Below are positions 44,025-52,518 of a stretch of DNA of 64,000 bases, in pieces. Source of the stretch: Burkholderia sp. HI2500 (GTDB lineage Bacteria; Pseudomonadota; Gammaproteobacteria; Burkholderiales; Burkholderiaceae); the NCBI RefSeq assembly GCF_002223055.1, contig NZ_NKFL01000006.1, forward strand, positions 930,001 through 994,000, written 5' to 3'. A program made the position numbers and the translations under genes. Numbering within the stretch: position 1 is the stretch's first letter; every line of letters begins with the position of its first letter. The notes beneath the pieces are model-generated. The model worked only from the letters and a program-made list of their open reading frames with translations, was not told the DNA's origin and ran no database searches.

Positions 44025-44319
44025 CCTAGGGCCTGTTCACGCTAATAACGGGCTTGCGCTGGCCCCCAGAAGGGCCGAGCGCAAGGAATGCGACGAAGCG
44101 AATACTCAACGTATTCGCAAGGAGCATGACGCGGCGATCGGCCCTTCTGGGGGCCAGCCCCACGAGAGAATTTTTCCAAACAGGGGAACGTGCCTTTCCG
44201 CCCGCATTGCGGCGTCGTTCGTCGTTGCAATAGCTACGGCTATTGCGCCTCCTCTCTCCTTGCACTGCGGGCGGAAAGGCACGTTCGCAAGCCCGTTATT
44301 AGCGTGAACAGGCCCTAGG
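44025..44319. mobile_element. MITE-like element with 34-bp perfect terminal inverted repeats
   Basis: A 295-bp element bounded by exact 34-bp inverted repeats (44025-44058 and 44286-44319). Each outer end holds CTAG (44026-44029 and 44315-44318), probably a target-site duplication, with GGCCTGTTCA/TGAACAGGCC as the element ends. Inside are two further perfect 21-bp inverted pairs, 44058-44078 with 44138-44158 and 44186-44206 with 44266-44286, which abut the ends, so the transcript would fold into two long stem-loops. It has no transposase. CTAG targeting suggests mobilisation by an IS5-family transposase. It separates the DUF1302 promoter from the SDR gene. Confidence 0.8.
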
Positions 44320-44360
44320 ACTGGCAACGATTCGTGCGGCACCGATTTGCCGTGCGTGCA

Positions 44361-45140
44361 TCAACGTGCGGCCACCTGCGCGGCCGACAGGAACGCGGGC
44401 CGCTCGCCGCCGCCGTCGAGCCGCAGGTTTGCACCCGACGTGTACGACGCGTCGGGCGATGCGAGGAACAGGCACGCGGCGGCGACGTCGTCGGGGGTCG
44501 CGAGCCGGCCGGCGGGAATCGTCGCGCGGATCGCGTCGAGCGCATCGTCGTCGCCGTAGTGGCCTTCGGTGGCCGATTCCGTCTGCACGAGGCTCGGGCT
44601 GATCGCGCACACGCGCACGCGCGGCGCCCACTCGACCGCGAGCGACGTGACCGCGTTGACGAGGCCGGCTTTCGCGGCGCCGTATGCGGCCGTGCCGGGC
44701 GACGGACGCGACGCGCTGACGCTCGCGATGAACAGCATCACGCCGCCTTCGGGCTGCGGCTGCATGATCGCGTTCACGCGCTGCGCGAGCTGCAGCGGCG
44801 CGATCAGGTTCAGCCGCACGATCGATTCGGTGAAGCGCGGCGATGCATCGGCCGCGAGCGCGAACGGCGAGCCGCCTGCGTTGTTGACGAGCACGTCGAG
44901 GCGGCCGGCCGCCGCGCGAATCGTCGCGAGCATCGCGTCGACCTGTTCGATGTCGCGCAGGTCGGCCGCGACGAACGTCGCCGTGCGGCTGCCGTCCGCG
45001 GGCGGCGTGTCGGGCGCGCTGCGTCCGCACACGAACACGCGCGCGCCCGCCGCGAGAAACCGTTCGGCGATGCGCCGCCCGATGCCCTTGGTGCCGCCCG
45101 TCACGAGCACCGTCTTGCCGCTGTAGTCGAATCCGTTCAT
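44361..45140 (-). CDS. SDR-family oxidoreductase
   Basis: A 259-aa short-chain dehydrogenase with TGGTKGIGRR, LVNNAGGSPFAL, Ser in IASVSASRP and Tyr-x3-Lys in AYGAAKAG, and the C-terminal ANLRLDGGGE. GGAGG six bases before the ATG at 45140 sets the start; the frame upstream is non-coding. It is divergent from hsaD with 137 bp between them, so shares its control region. A hydroxysteroid or hydroxyacyl substrate is likely from context, not shown. Confidence 0.82.
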   Translation of the reverse strand: MNGFDYSGKTVLVTGGTKGIGRRIAERFLAAGARVFVCGRSAPDTPPADGSRTATFVAADLRDIEQVDAMLATIRAAAGRLDVLVNNAGGSPFALAADASPRFTESIVRLNLIAPLQLAQRVNAIMQPQPEGGVMLFIASVSASRPSPGTAAYGAAKAGLVNAVTSLAVEWAPRVRVCAISPSLVQTESATEGHYGDDDALDAIRATIPAGRLATPDDVAAACLFLASPDASYTSGANLRLDGGGERPAFLSAAQVAAR

Positions 45141-45277
45141 CGTTGCCTCCGTTTCGGTGGGCCGATGATAGGAAGAAGCGCGCGCGGCTTCGTAGTCTGA
45201 AAGGATGATGCCGGCCGGCGCCGGCGGCGCAATCATCGTGGCAGACAGCCATCGAACGACGAAGGAGACAACCCGCG

Positions 45278-46114
45278 ATGACGATCCTCACGACGCCGCC
45301 GGCCGGCAGCTTCACCGACGTGCCGGGCGGCCTGCGCCTGCACCACTACGAGGCGGGCGCAGGCCGGCCCGTGGTGTTCATCCACGGCAGCGGCCCGGGC
45401 GCCAGCGGTTTCAGCAACTTCAAGCACAACGTGCCCGCGTTCGCGGCGGCCGGCTATCGCGCGATCGTCGTCGACCTGCCCGGCTACGGGCAGTCGTCGA
45501 AGCCGTCCGACGTCGCCTATACGCTCGATTTCTTCGTCGGCGCGCTGCATGCGCAGCTGACCGCGCTCGGCATCGGGCCGGCCGTGCTGCTCGGCAACTC
45601 GCTCGGCGGCGCGATCGCGCTGAAGTACGCGCTCGACTACCCGGACGACGTCGACGGGCTGATCATGATGGCGCCGGGCGGCGTCGAGGATCGCGACACC
45701 TATTTCCGGATGGAGGGCATCCAGCGGATGGTGAAGCTGTTCACCAACCGCCAGATGAATGACGACACGATGCGCGAGCTGCTGACGCTGCTCGTGCACG
45801 ACCCGGCGATCGTCACCGACGCGCTCGTCGCCGAGCGGATGAAGGTGTGCGTCGAACAGCCGACCGAAGTGCTGTCGACGATGAGCGTGCCGAACCTGAC
45901 CGACGCGCTCGGCGACCTGCGTACGCCGGTGCTCGGGTTCTGGGGCACGGACGATCGCTTCAATCCGGTCGGCGGCGCGCTGAAGTTCCTCGAACGCTGC
46001 CGCGATGCGCGCTTCGTGCTGATGAACCGGTGCGGCCACTGGGTGATGGTGGAACACGCCGACTATTTCAATCGGGAATGCCTCGATTTTCTTGCGACGC
46101 GGAATACGCGATAA
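45278..46114 (+). CDS. hsaD: Meta-cleavage product hydrolase (HsaD/TesD)
   Basis: A 278-aa alpha/beta-hydrolase of the MCP hydrolase family: oxyanion motif HGSGPGASG (36-44), nucleophile Ser108 in GNSLGG, Asp226 in GTDDRFNP and His254 in RCGHWVMVEH. It would split 4,5-9,10-diseco-3-hydroxy-5,9,17-trioxoandrosta-1(10),2-diene-4-oate into the hydroxydienoate (to HsaE) and the bicyclic propionate (to the FadD3-like ligase). It starts the hsaD-SDR-etfBA-paaY-like operon. Homologs in biphenyl degradation exist, but no biphenyl genes are here. Confidence 0.9.
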   Translation: MTILTTPPAGSFTDVPGGLRLHHYEAGAGRPVVFIHGSGPGASGFSNFKHNVPAFAAAGYRAIVVDLPGYGQSSKPSDVAYTLDFFVGALHAQLTALGIGPAVLLGNSLGGAIALKYALDYPDDVDGLIMMAPGGVEDRDTYFRMEGIQRMVKLFTNRQMNDDTMRELLTLLVHDPAIVTDALVAERMKVCVEQPTEVLSTMSVPNLTDALGDLRTPVLGFWGTDDRFNPVGGALKFLERCRDARFVLMNRCGHWVMVEHADYFNRECLDFLATRNTR

Positions 46115-46191
46115 CGCCGGATGCCCTTGAAGGCCGGCCTCGATGCGGGCGGCCTGCCTGTCTGAACAAATACCTGGAACCTGGAGACGAC

Positions 46192-46980
46192 ATGAAGCTC
46201 ATCGAAGACCTGTTCGACCTGCGCGGCAAGGTGGCCGCGATCACCGGCGGTGCGCGCGGCATCGGCGCGGAGACCGCGCGCACGCTGGCGGCCGCCGGCG
46301 CGAGCGTCGCGATTCTCGACGTGCTGTCGCAACCGGCGGAAGCGCTGGTCGAGGAAATCCGAGCGCAGGGCGGCCAGGCCGCGTTCTGGTCGCTCGACGT
46401 CACGCACGAAGCCGACGTGGCGCGCGTGTTCGGCGAGATCGTCGCGCGCTTCGGGCGCCTCGACGTGCTCGTGAACAACGCGGGCATCGAAGGCCACAAC
46501 GTGCCGACGCACGAGCTCACGCTCGCGCAATGGCAGCGCGTGCAGGACGTGAACGTGAACGGCGTGTTCCTGTGCACACGTGCGGCAATTCCGCATATCG
46601 ACGCGGCCGGCGGCGGCTCGATCGTGAACCTGTCGTCGATGTACGGGATCGTCGGCGGGCCCGACGTGCCCGCGTATCACGCGTCGAAGGCGGCGGTGCG
46701 GATGATGGCGAAGGTCGATGCGATGCTGTACGCGGCGAAGAACATCCGTGCGAACTCGGTGCATCCCGGCTATATCCGCACGCCGATGCTCGAGGACGCG
46801 TTCCGCCAGATGGGGCAGGACCCCGATCGCGCCTTCGAGTACATGCAGACCAACGTGCCGATGGCGAAGATCGGCAGCCCGCGCGACATCGCGGCCGGCA
46901 TCCTGTATCTCGTGTCGCCGGCGGGCCGTTACGTCACAGGCGCGGAGCTCGTGATCGACGGCGGCTTTACCGCGCGCTGA
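46192..46980 (+). CDS. SDR, probable hydroxysteroid dehydrogenase
   Basis: A 262-aa short-chain dehydrogenase: [27 protein letters not shown], Ser in [10 protein letters not shown], Tyr-x3-Lys in [12 protein letters not shown], and [13 protein letters not shown] with the C-terminal [11 protein letters not shown]. The HPGYIRTPM segment occurs in 3beta/17beta-hydroxysteroid dehydrogenases of Comamonas type as I recall them, and the operon is steroid-linked. The ATG at 46192 has GGAGA upstream; the longer frame is shadow. Substrate remains inferred. Confidence 0.8.
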   Translation: MKLIEDLFDLRGKVAAITGGARGIGAETARTLAAAGASVAILDVLSQPAEALVEEIRAQGGQAAFWSLDVTHEADVARVFGEIVARFGRLDVLVNNAGIEGHNVPTHELTLAQWQRVQDVNVNGVFLCTRAAIPHIDAAGGGSIVNLSSMYGIVGGPDVPAYHASKAAVRMMAKVDAMLYAAKNIRANSVHPGYIRTPMLEDAFRQMGQDPDRAFEYMQTNVPMAKIGSPRDIAAGILYLVSPAGRYVTGAELVIDGGFTAR

Positions 46981-47018
46981 CGCGGCGCGGCGCACGCAAC
47001 GGAACAGGAGACAGGCAG

Positions 47019-47768
47019 TTGAAAGCGCTCGTGGCAGTGAAACGCGTGGTCGATGCAAACGTGAAAGTCGGCGTGAAATCCGACCGGACGGGCGTCGACG
47101 TCGCGAACGTGAAGATGTCGATGAACCCGTTCGACGAGATCGCGGTGGAAGAGGCCGTGCGGTTGAAGGAGGCCGGCGTCGTGACGGAAGTGGTGGCCGT
47201 GTCGGTCGGCGTCGCGCAGGCGCAGGAAACGCTGCGCACGGCGCTGGCGATCGGCGCGGATCGCGCGATCCTCGTCGAATCGCATGAAGGCGTCGAGCCG
47301 CTTGGGGTCGCTAAGGTGCTGAAGGCGCTGGTCGACAGGGAGCAGCCGCAACTGGTGATCCTCGGCAAGCAGGCGATCGACGACGATTCGAACCAGACCG
47401 GGCAGATGCTGGCCGCGCTGGCGGGTTTGCCGCAGGCGACGTTTGCCTCGAAGGTTGTGGTGGCCGATGGCCGTGCGACGGTCGCGCGTGAAGTGGACGG
47501 CGGTGCGGAAACGCTGTCGCTTCAACTGCCCGCCGTCGTCACCACGGATCTGCGCCTGAACGAGCCGCGCTACGTGACGCTGCCGAACATCATGAAGGCG
47601 AAGAAGAAGCCGCTCGAAACCGTGAAGCCCGACGACCTCGGCGTGGACGTGACGCCGCGCCTGAAGGTGCTCGAGGTGAACGAGCCGCCGAAGCGTGCAG
47701 CCGGCGTGAAGGTGCCGGACGTGCAGACGCTGGTCGAGAAACTGAAGACCGAAGCCAAGGTGCTGTAA
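47019..47768 (+). CDS. etfB: Electron-transfer flavoprotein beta subunit
   Basis: A 249-aa EtfB starting at a TTG, with AGGAG eight bases upstream. It has [36 protein letters not shown], the family signature [27 protein letters not shown]. It receives electrons from acyl-CoA dehydrogenases as a heterodimer with EtfA, then passes them to the membrane quinone oxidoreductase. Burkholderia genomes have a housekeeping etfBA; this one sits in the steroid operon and is probably a dedicated paralog for the four acyl-CoA dehydrogenase-like proteins. Confidence 0.9.
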   Translation: MKALVAVKRVVDANVKVGVKSDRTGVDVANVKMSMNPFDEIAVEEAVRLKEAGVVTEVVAVSVGVAQAQETLRTALAIGADRAILVESHEGVEPLGVAKVLKALVDREQPQLVILGKQAIDDDSNQTGQMLAALAGLPQATFASKVVVADGRATVAREVDGGAETLSLQLPAVVTTDLRLNEPRYVTLPNIMKAKKKPLETVKPDDLGVDVTPRLKVLEVNEPPKRAAGVKVPDVQTLVEKLKTEAKVL

Positions 47769-47784
47769 CAGGGAGCGGAAAGAA

Positions 47785-48729
47785 ATGACGATTCTGGTGA
47801 TTGCGGAACACGACAACGCGTCGATCAAGGCCGCGACGCTGAATGCCGTCGCGGCCGCACAGGCGCTCAATGTGGTGGGCGGCGGCGACGTTCATGTGCT
47901 CGTTGCTGGACACGATGCACAAGCGGCAGCCGATGCAGCGGCGAAGCTCGCCGGTGTGTCGAAGGTGCTGCTGGCCGATGCACCGCAGCTGGCCGACGGT
48001 CTGGCCGAGAACGTCGAAGCGACGGTGATGACCGTCGCGAACGGCTACTCGCACATCGTTGCGCCGGCAACGGCCTACGGCAAGAACATCGCGCCGCGCA
48101 TTGCGGCGAAGCTGGACGTCGCGCAGATCTCGGACATCACGGCAGTCGATTCGGCCGACACGTTCGAGCGCCCGATCTACGCGGGCAACGCGATCGCGAC
48201 GGTGCAGTCGGGCGATCCGGTCAAGGTGATCACGGTGCGCGCGACCGCGTTTGATCCGGTGGCAACTGAAGGCGGCAGCGCGTCGGTCGATAAGATCGAA
48301 GCGGCAGCCGATGCCGGCAAGTCGCAGTTCGTGAGCCGTGAAGTGACGAAGCTGGACCGTCCGGAACTGACGAGCGCAAGCATCATCGTGTCGGGCGGCC
48401 GCGGCCTGGGCAGCGGCGAGAACTACACGAGGGTACTGGAGCCGCTGGCCGACAAGCTTCAAGCCGCACTGGGCGCCTCGCGCGCCGCAGTCGACGCCGG
48501 CTACGTACCGAACGACTACCAGGTTGGCCAGACCGGCAAGATCGTCGCGCCGCAGCTGTACATCGCGGTCGGCATCTCGGGTGCGATTCAGCATCTGGCC
48601 GGCATGAAGGATTCGAAGGTGATCGTCGCGATCAACAAGGACCCGGAAGCGCCGATCTTCAGCGTGGCTGACTACGGTGTGGTCGGCGACCTGTTCACAC
48701 TCGTGCCGGAAGCGGCCGCGGCGCTCTGA
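47785..48729 (+). CDS. etfA: Electron-transfer flavoprotein alpha subunit
   Basis: A 314-aa EtfA. The C-terminal FAD-binding signature is clear: [65 protein letters not shown]. It is 16 bp after etfB and 3 bp before the next gene. With EtfB it couples acyl-CoA oxidation to respiration. Length is normal. Confidence 0.92.
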   Translation: MTILVIAEHDNASIKAATLNAVAAAQALNVVGGGDVHVLVAGHDAQAAADAAAKLAGVSKVLLADAPQLADGLAENVEATVMTVANGYSHIVAPATAYGKNIAPRIAAKLDVAQISDITAVDSADTFERPIYAGNAIATVQSGDPVKVITVRATAFDPVATEGGSASVDKIEAAADAGKSQFVSREVTKLDRPELTSASIIVSGGRGLGSGENYTRVLEPLADKLQAALGASRAAVDAGYVPNDYQVGQTGKIVAPQLYIAVGISGAIQHLAGMKDSKVIVAINKDPEAPIFSVADYGVVGDLFTLVPEAAAAL

Positions 48730-48732
48730 CCG

Positions 48733-49260
48733 ATGCCGCTGTTCGAATTCAACGGGATGCGGCCGCGCATCGATCCGTCCGCGTACGTCGATCCGAGCGC
48801 GGTCGTGATCGGCGACGTGACGATCGGCGCGCGCTGCTACATCGGCCCGCATGCGAGCCTGCGCGGCGACTTCGGCGCGATCGTCGTCGAAGGCGGCAGC
48901 AACGTGCAGGACGGCTGCGTGCTGCACGTCGGGATCGGCGAGACGTGCCGGCTCGGCGTCAACAGCCACGTCGGCCACGGCGCGATCGTGCATGGCGCGA
49001 CGCTCGAACCCGACACGATGATCGGAATGAATGCGGTCGTGATGGACGGCGCGACGATCGGCGCGACGACGATCGTCGCCGCGTGCGCGTTCGTGAAGGC
49101 CGGCTACGACGTGCCGCGCGGCGTGCTGCTCGCGGGCGTGCCGGGGCGCGTCGTGCGGCGGCTCAGCGACGCGGAGATCGACGCGAAGGCGAACGGTACG
49201 CGCATCTATCAGCAACTGGCGGCGGACTGCCTGAGGACGATCAGGCGGATCGACGGGTGA
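48733..49260 (+). CDS. Left-handed beta-helix hexapeptide protein (PaaY/gamma-carbonic-anhydrase-like)
   Basis: A 175-aa hexapeptide-repeat protein with the isoleucine-rich turns VIGDVTIGARCYIGP, VILHV-like strands and the three histidines expected for metal binding (His65, His82 and His87 in HxxxxH spacing). It matches PaaY, a thioesterase that rescues CoA from dead-end intermediates in phenylacetate degradation, and gamma-carbonic anhydrases of the same fold. It follows etfA by 3 bp, so a CoA-salvage role for stalled ring CoA esters is plausible. Confidence 0.82.
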   Translation: MPLFEFNGMRPRIDPSAYVDPSAVVIGDVTIGARCYIGPHASLRGDFGAIVVEGGSNVQDGCVLHVGIGETCRLGVNSHVGHGAIVHGATLEPDTMIGMNAVVMDGATIGATTIVAACAFVKAGYDVPRGVLLAGVPGRVVRRLSDAEIDAKANGTRIYQQLAADCLRTIRRIDG

Positions 49261-49363
49261 GCGGGCAGCCGGGCGGCCGGGTGGCCCAGGATGTGACGGA
49301 TTGCCGGGCAGCTTGCCGTTGCCGTAAGATCGGCACAGGCTTTCCCACCGGCATCCGCGTCAC

Positions 49364-49612
49364 ATGAAAAAGCACGTCCGTTTGCGGCTCACAGTCATTG
49401 CGTCGGCATTTGCCGTCTACAGCGTTTATATGCACATCCAGCAGTTCATCAGTGGCTGTGTGTGGGTCAGGGGCCATCAGCGCTGCAGTTTCGAAAACAA
49501 CACGAACTTCGAAGGCTGGATGGATCTCGACCTGATGATCGCGTGCTGCTGGGTCGCCGCGGCGGTGGTGGGCTGGATCTCCGTCATGCAGGCCGCGAAG
49601 AAGCCGGGTTGA
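49364..49612 (+). CDS. Small two-helix membrane protein
   Basis: An 82-aa protein with an N-terminal membrane segment (LRLTVIASAFAVYSVYMHI), a short Cys-containing loop (GCVWVRGHQRCSFENNTNF, possibly a disulfide) and a second segment (LMIACCWVAAAVVGWISVM). No family is recognised. Composition differs from shadow ORFs, so I accept it with moderate confidence. No operon link is evident. Confidence 0.55.
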   Translation: MKKHVRLRLTVIASAFAVYSVYMHIQQFISGCVWVRGHQRCSFENNTNFEGWMDLDLMIACCWVAAAVVGWISVMQAAKKPG

Positions 49613-49879
49613 AGCCGGGCGCTTCCGTCACGCGAAACCCATCGCTGTCAATCCGTGACAACGATCATCGATGCGGCATCGCCGCAATCGTCAGCGCCTC
49701 TTCCGCATCCTCGCGCCGCAGGCGCAACCGGCCACCGGGATCGGGCTCCGCTCGTTCGACGTGCTGGTCGGCTTCGACGTCGGGATGAGCGTTGCCGTCC
49801 GTCGGCCGTCATTGTGCTTTTTCCTGCCGTGCCCGGATAATGATCCGGCGTCGCGCACGCCGCGCGAGGGGAGGCTGCC

Positions 49880-50179
49880 ATGCAATTTCCGACGGGATCG
49901 GTGGTCGCGCTCAGTTCGGCCGCCGCGACGATGTTTTCGATGGGCATGCTGTTTCTCGGCTACTGGGGCTGGCACGAGCCGCTGCCGTGGCGGATCGGCG
50001 ACTACGTCGTGATCCTGCCGGCGCTGGCCGGGTTCGCGTGCCTCGTCAGTGTGCCGTTTCTCGCCACGTCACCGATGAAGACCCCCGACGACGAATCGCG
50101 GATGTTCGTCGCGCGGCGTGTGTTTCTGTGCGGTGCGAGTGCGCTGTGGTGTGCGATCGTCGCGTCGCTGGTCGTGTGA
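49880..50179 (+). CDS. Small membrane protein
   Basis: A 99-aa protein with three hydrophobic segments (VVALSSAAATMFSMGMLFLGYWGW, YVVILPALAGFACLVSVPFLA and VFLCGASALWCAIVASLVV). GAGGGGAGG precedes the ATG. No family is recognised. It lies alone between two short intergenic gaps. Confidence 0.6.
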   Translation: MQFPTGSVVALSSAAATMFSMGMLFLGYWGWHEPLPWRIGDYVVILPALAGFACLVSVPFLATSPMKTPDDESRMFVARRVFLCGASALWCAIVASLVV

Positions 50180-50201
50180 GATTCGCCGGGCGACGCGTGC
50201 A

Positions 50202-50621
50202 TCACTCAGAGGCGTTGCCGAGATCCACGAAGACCTTGTTGACGCCTGCCTTGTACAGCCACTTGCCGAGCTTCGGATAGTCGCACACGTCGTGTTCCGG
50301 CCGGTCGCCTGCCACGAGATAGACCAGCGGCAGATCGCCGGTATTCAGCATCGTGTGTGCGGCGCCGCCGCGTGGAAATCCCATGAAGTCGCCCGGGCCG
50401 ATCGCATGGGTCCGGCCATCGATGATTGCCTCGCCTGATCCCGAAAGCACGTAGACGCATTACTCCGCGTAGAGATGCCGGTGGTATTCGGTGGATTCGT
50501 GTCCGGGCATCAAGGTCATCAGGTGGACGCCGAGTTGTGTCAGTCCGGTTGCGTCCCCAAGCGAGCGCTTCAGGCGGACGGCATTCTCGTTCAACGGATG
50601 GACGGAATGCTCCGGTTCCAT
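50202..50621 (-). pseudogene. Cupin gene with one internal stop codon
   Basis: The minus-strand frame runs from ATG at 50621 to TGA at 50202 (139 codons), interrupted only by TAA at 50462-50460 (codon 54). Before it the protein reads MEPEHSVHPLNENAVRLKRS to HLMTLMPGHESTEYHRHLYAE, and after it CVYVLSGSGEAIIDGRTHAI onward, together a typical single-domain cupin with the metal motif HRH-x5-ECVYVLSG, where the missing residue is expected to be Glu or Gln. The remainder is intact, so the change is recent or an error. It is probably an inactive cupin-domain protein. Confidence 0.7.
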
Positions 50622-50920
50622 CGCCGCGATGTCGGCGGCAGCGCAGTTTCGCGTGCTGGGATGATGGCGATACAGGGCAGGACGATGTCTGTCGCCGCGC
50701 GATGCTACGTAACGCAGGGCCTCGTGTTACGCACGCGTTACCCGGGGCGCAAGGCGTTGTCGCGGTCGTGAGATCGGGCCCGGATGCCCTGCATCGCGCC
50801 CGGGAAGGCCGTCGGGATGAGGCTGTGCGGCGTGTGTGTGAAGTCGTCGTTGATGCCGATCGCAATGGCACGATAGGTGCTTGTCTGGATGATCGAGCTG
50901 AAAAGCGAACGGGGGCTTCC

Positions 50921-52396
50921 ATGCAAAATCATTTCATCAAGGCGAACGTTGCGCTCGCCGCCATTGCCGCGGCTTGCGCGCTGGCTGCGTGTGGCGGCAG
51001 CGATGTTACGGCGCCGAAGCCGGGTGGTAACACCATCGGGACGAGTACGAGCGGGACGAGCGGGACGAGCGGGACGAGTGGGACGAGTGGGACGAGTGGG
51101 ACGAGCGGAACCAGCGGAACCAGCGGAACCAGCGGAACCAGCGGGACGAGCGGAACCAGCGGAACGAGTGGAGCGAGTGGAACCAGCGGAACGAGTGGAA
51201 CCAGCGGAACGAGTGGAACCAGCGGAACGAGTGGAACCAGCGGAACGAGTGGAACCAGCGGAACGAGTGGAACCAGCGGAACGAGTGGAACCAGCGGAAC
51301 CAGCGGCACAAGCGGAACCAGCGGAACCAGCGGAACCAGCGGAACCAGCGGAACCAGCGGAACCAGCGGAACCAGCGGGACGAGCGGGACGAGCGGAACC
51401 AGCGGCACAAGTGGAACCAGCGGGACGAGTGGAACCAGCGGGACGAGTGGAACCAGCGGGACGAGTGGAACCAGTGGCACGAGTGGAACCAGTGGCACCG
51501 GCGGGACGAGCGGAACCAGCGGCACCCCCGGCACGAACGGCATCGTCAGCGCCGTCGGCGCGGTCGTCATCGACGCCGGCGCCACGATTTCCGGCGAGAG
51601 CCCGCCGGGACCGACCAAGGGCGTGACCACCGGCCTTGGCAACACGGTCGCGGGCGCGGGCACGATCATCCGCGACACGTCGAACGCCGTGAGCAACGGC
51701 ATCGGCCAGACCGGCTTCACGGCGAACCCGGTCGGCACGACGGTCGCCGGGCTGGGCTCCATCGTCGGCTCGACCAGCAACCCGGTCACCGGCCTCAGCG
51801 ACACGGTGAAGGCGCTCGGCACCGGCCCGCTGTCGCCGTTGGCGCCGCTCACGACGCCGGTCGGCGGGCTGCTCGATACCGTCGCCGGTGGCCTCAAGAC
51901 GGGCGGCACGATGCTCGGCGCGGCCCTGTCGTCGGGCCCGGTCCAGCAGACGACGCAGGCGATCAGCACGGCGATCACGCCGCTCGTCACGACCGTCGGC
52001 CAGGTCACGCAGCAGGTCGGCACGGCGACCGGCCTCGGGCAGCCCGTCGCGGGCCTGCTCGGCCAGATCGGCGGCGCGATCACGTCGGCGGGATGGAAGG
52101 TGACGTCCACGTCGCCCCAGCCGCTGGTCAGTGGCGTCGGCGACCTCGTGCGCGCGGTCGGCAACACCGTGACCAATGCGGGCGGCCTCGTGAACCCGGG
52201 CGGTGCGAACGGCGCGGTGCCGGTCGCGGGCCTGGTGACGAGCGTGGTCGGCGGTAATACGGCGATCGTCCACAACGGTTCCACGACGGGCACGGGCGGC
52301 GGCTCACCGTTGGGCGGTCTCTCCAACCCGCTCGCACCCGTGACGGGGCTGGTGGGCGGCCTGCTCGGCGGCTTGGGTGGCTTGGCCGGCAAGTAA
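50921..52396 (+). CDS. Collagen-like GTS-repeat lipoprotein
   Basis: A 491-aa predicted lipoprotein: signal peptide with lipobox LAAC (Cys24), a short spacer, then about 165 residues of Gly-Thr-Ser tripeptide repeats (about residues 45-200) and a C-terminal Gly/Thr/Val-rich region of about 280 residues with repeated motifs such as GLGNTVAGAGTII and VGGLLDTVAGGLKTGG. Gly-X-Y repetition fits the Burkholderia collagen-like protein group. The ATG at 50921 is the only start giving the lipoprotein signal. A strong hairpin follows. It is probably surface exposed; adhesion is a guess. Confidence 0.85.
   Translation: MQNHFIKANVALAAIAAACALAACGGSDVTAPKPGGNTIGTSTSGTSGTSGTSGTSGTSGTSGTSGTSGTSGTSGTSGTSGTSGASGTSGTSGTSGTSGTSGTSGTSGTSGTSGTSGTSGTSGTSGTSGTSGTSGTSGTSGTSGTSGTSGTSGTSGTSGTSGTSGTSGTSGTSGTSGTSGTSGTSGTSGTSGTGGTSGTSGTPGTNGIVSAVGAVVIDAGATISGESPPGPTKGVTTGLGNTVAGAGTIIRDTSNAVSNGIGQTGFTANPVGTTVAGLGSIVGSTSNPVTGLSDTVKALGTGPLSPLAPLTTPVGGLLDTVAGGLKTGGTMLGAALSSGPVQQTTQAISTAITPLVTTVGQVTQQVGTATGLGQPVAGLLGQIGGAITSAGWKVTSTSPQPLVSGVGDLVRAVGNTVTNAGGLVNPGGANGAVPVAGLVTSVVGGNTAIVHNGSTTGTGGGSPLGGLSNPLAPVTGLVGGLLGGLGGLAGK
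51053..51520 (+). repeat. 52-copy 9-bp (GTS) tandem repeat
   Basis: A 468-bp in-frame array of 9-bp units encoding Gly-Thr-Ser, with one GAS and one GTG variant. Codon variants (GGAACCAGC, GGAACGAGT, GGGACGAGC and similar) form a higher-order 18-bp period near 51180-51290. Units are multiples of three, so copy changes keep the frame; length variation between strains is likely. Confidence 0.9.
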
Positions 52397-52416
52397 CCGA
52401 TCGATTGAGATCGTCA

Positions 52417-52460
52417 TGGCGGTAACCGGCCAACCGACAATCGGCCTCCGGTTACCGCCA
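52417..52460 (+). terminator. Hairpin terminator after the collagen-like gene
   Basis: Perfect 13-bp stem (TGGCGGTAACCGG at 52417-52429 with its complement at 52448-52460), 20 bp after the stop; the 18-nt loop has a small inner CCGA/TCGG pair. No T-tract follows. Confidence 0.6.
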
Positions 52461-52518
52461 ACCAGAATGGCTTGATGATCCCCTGCGGGAAGCGGATCGG
52501 ACGGGGCCTCTCGATGCG

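Noticed and set aside
44017..44307. A 96-aa plus-strand ORF (MTSLGPVHANNG...) across the MITE-like element
   Set aside because: It lies entirely inside the inverted-repeat structure, has no ribosome site and follows the palindromes of the element, so it is not a gene.
51053..51520. Tandem repeats considered as a CRISPR array
   Set aside because: Units are 9 bp, contiguous, without unique spacers, and in frame with a lipoprotein.
50738..52392. Long minus-strand frames through the GTS repeat (including a VPLVPL repeat protein)
   Set aside because: These are reverse translations of the 9-bp repeat; the plus-strand frame has a lipoprotein signal and a terminator.
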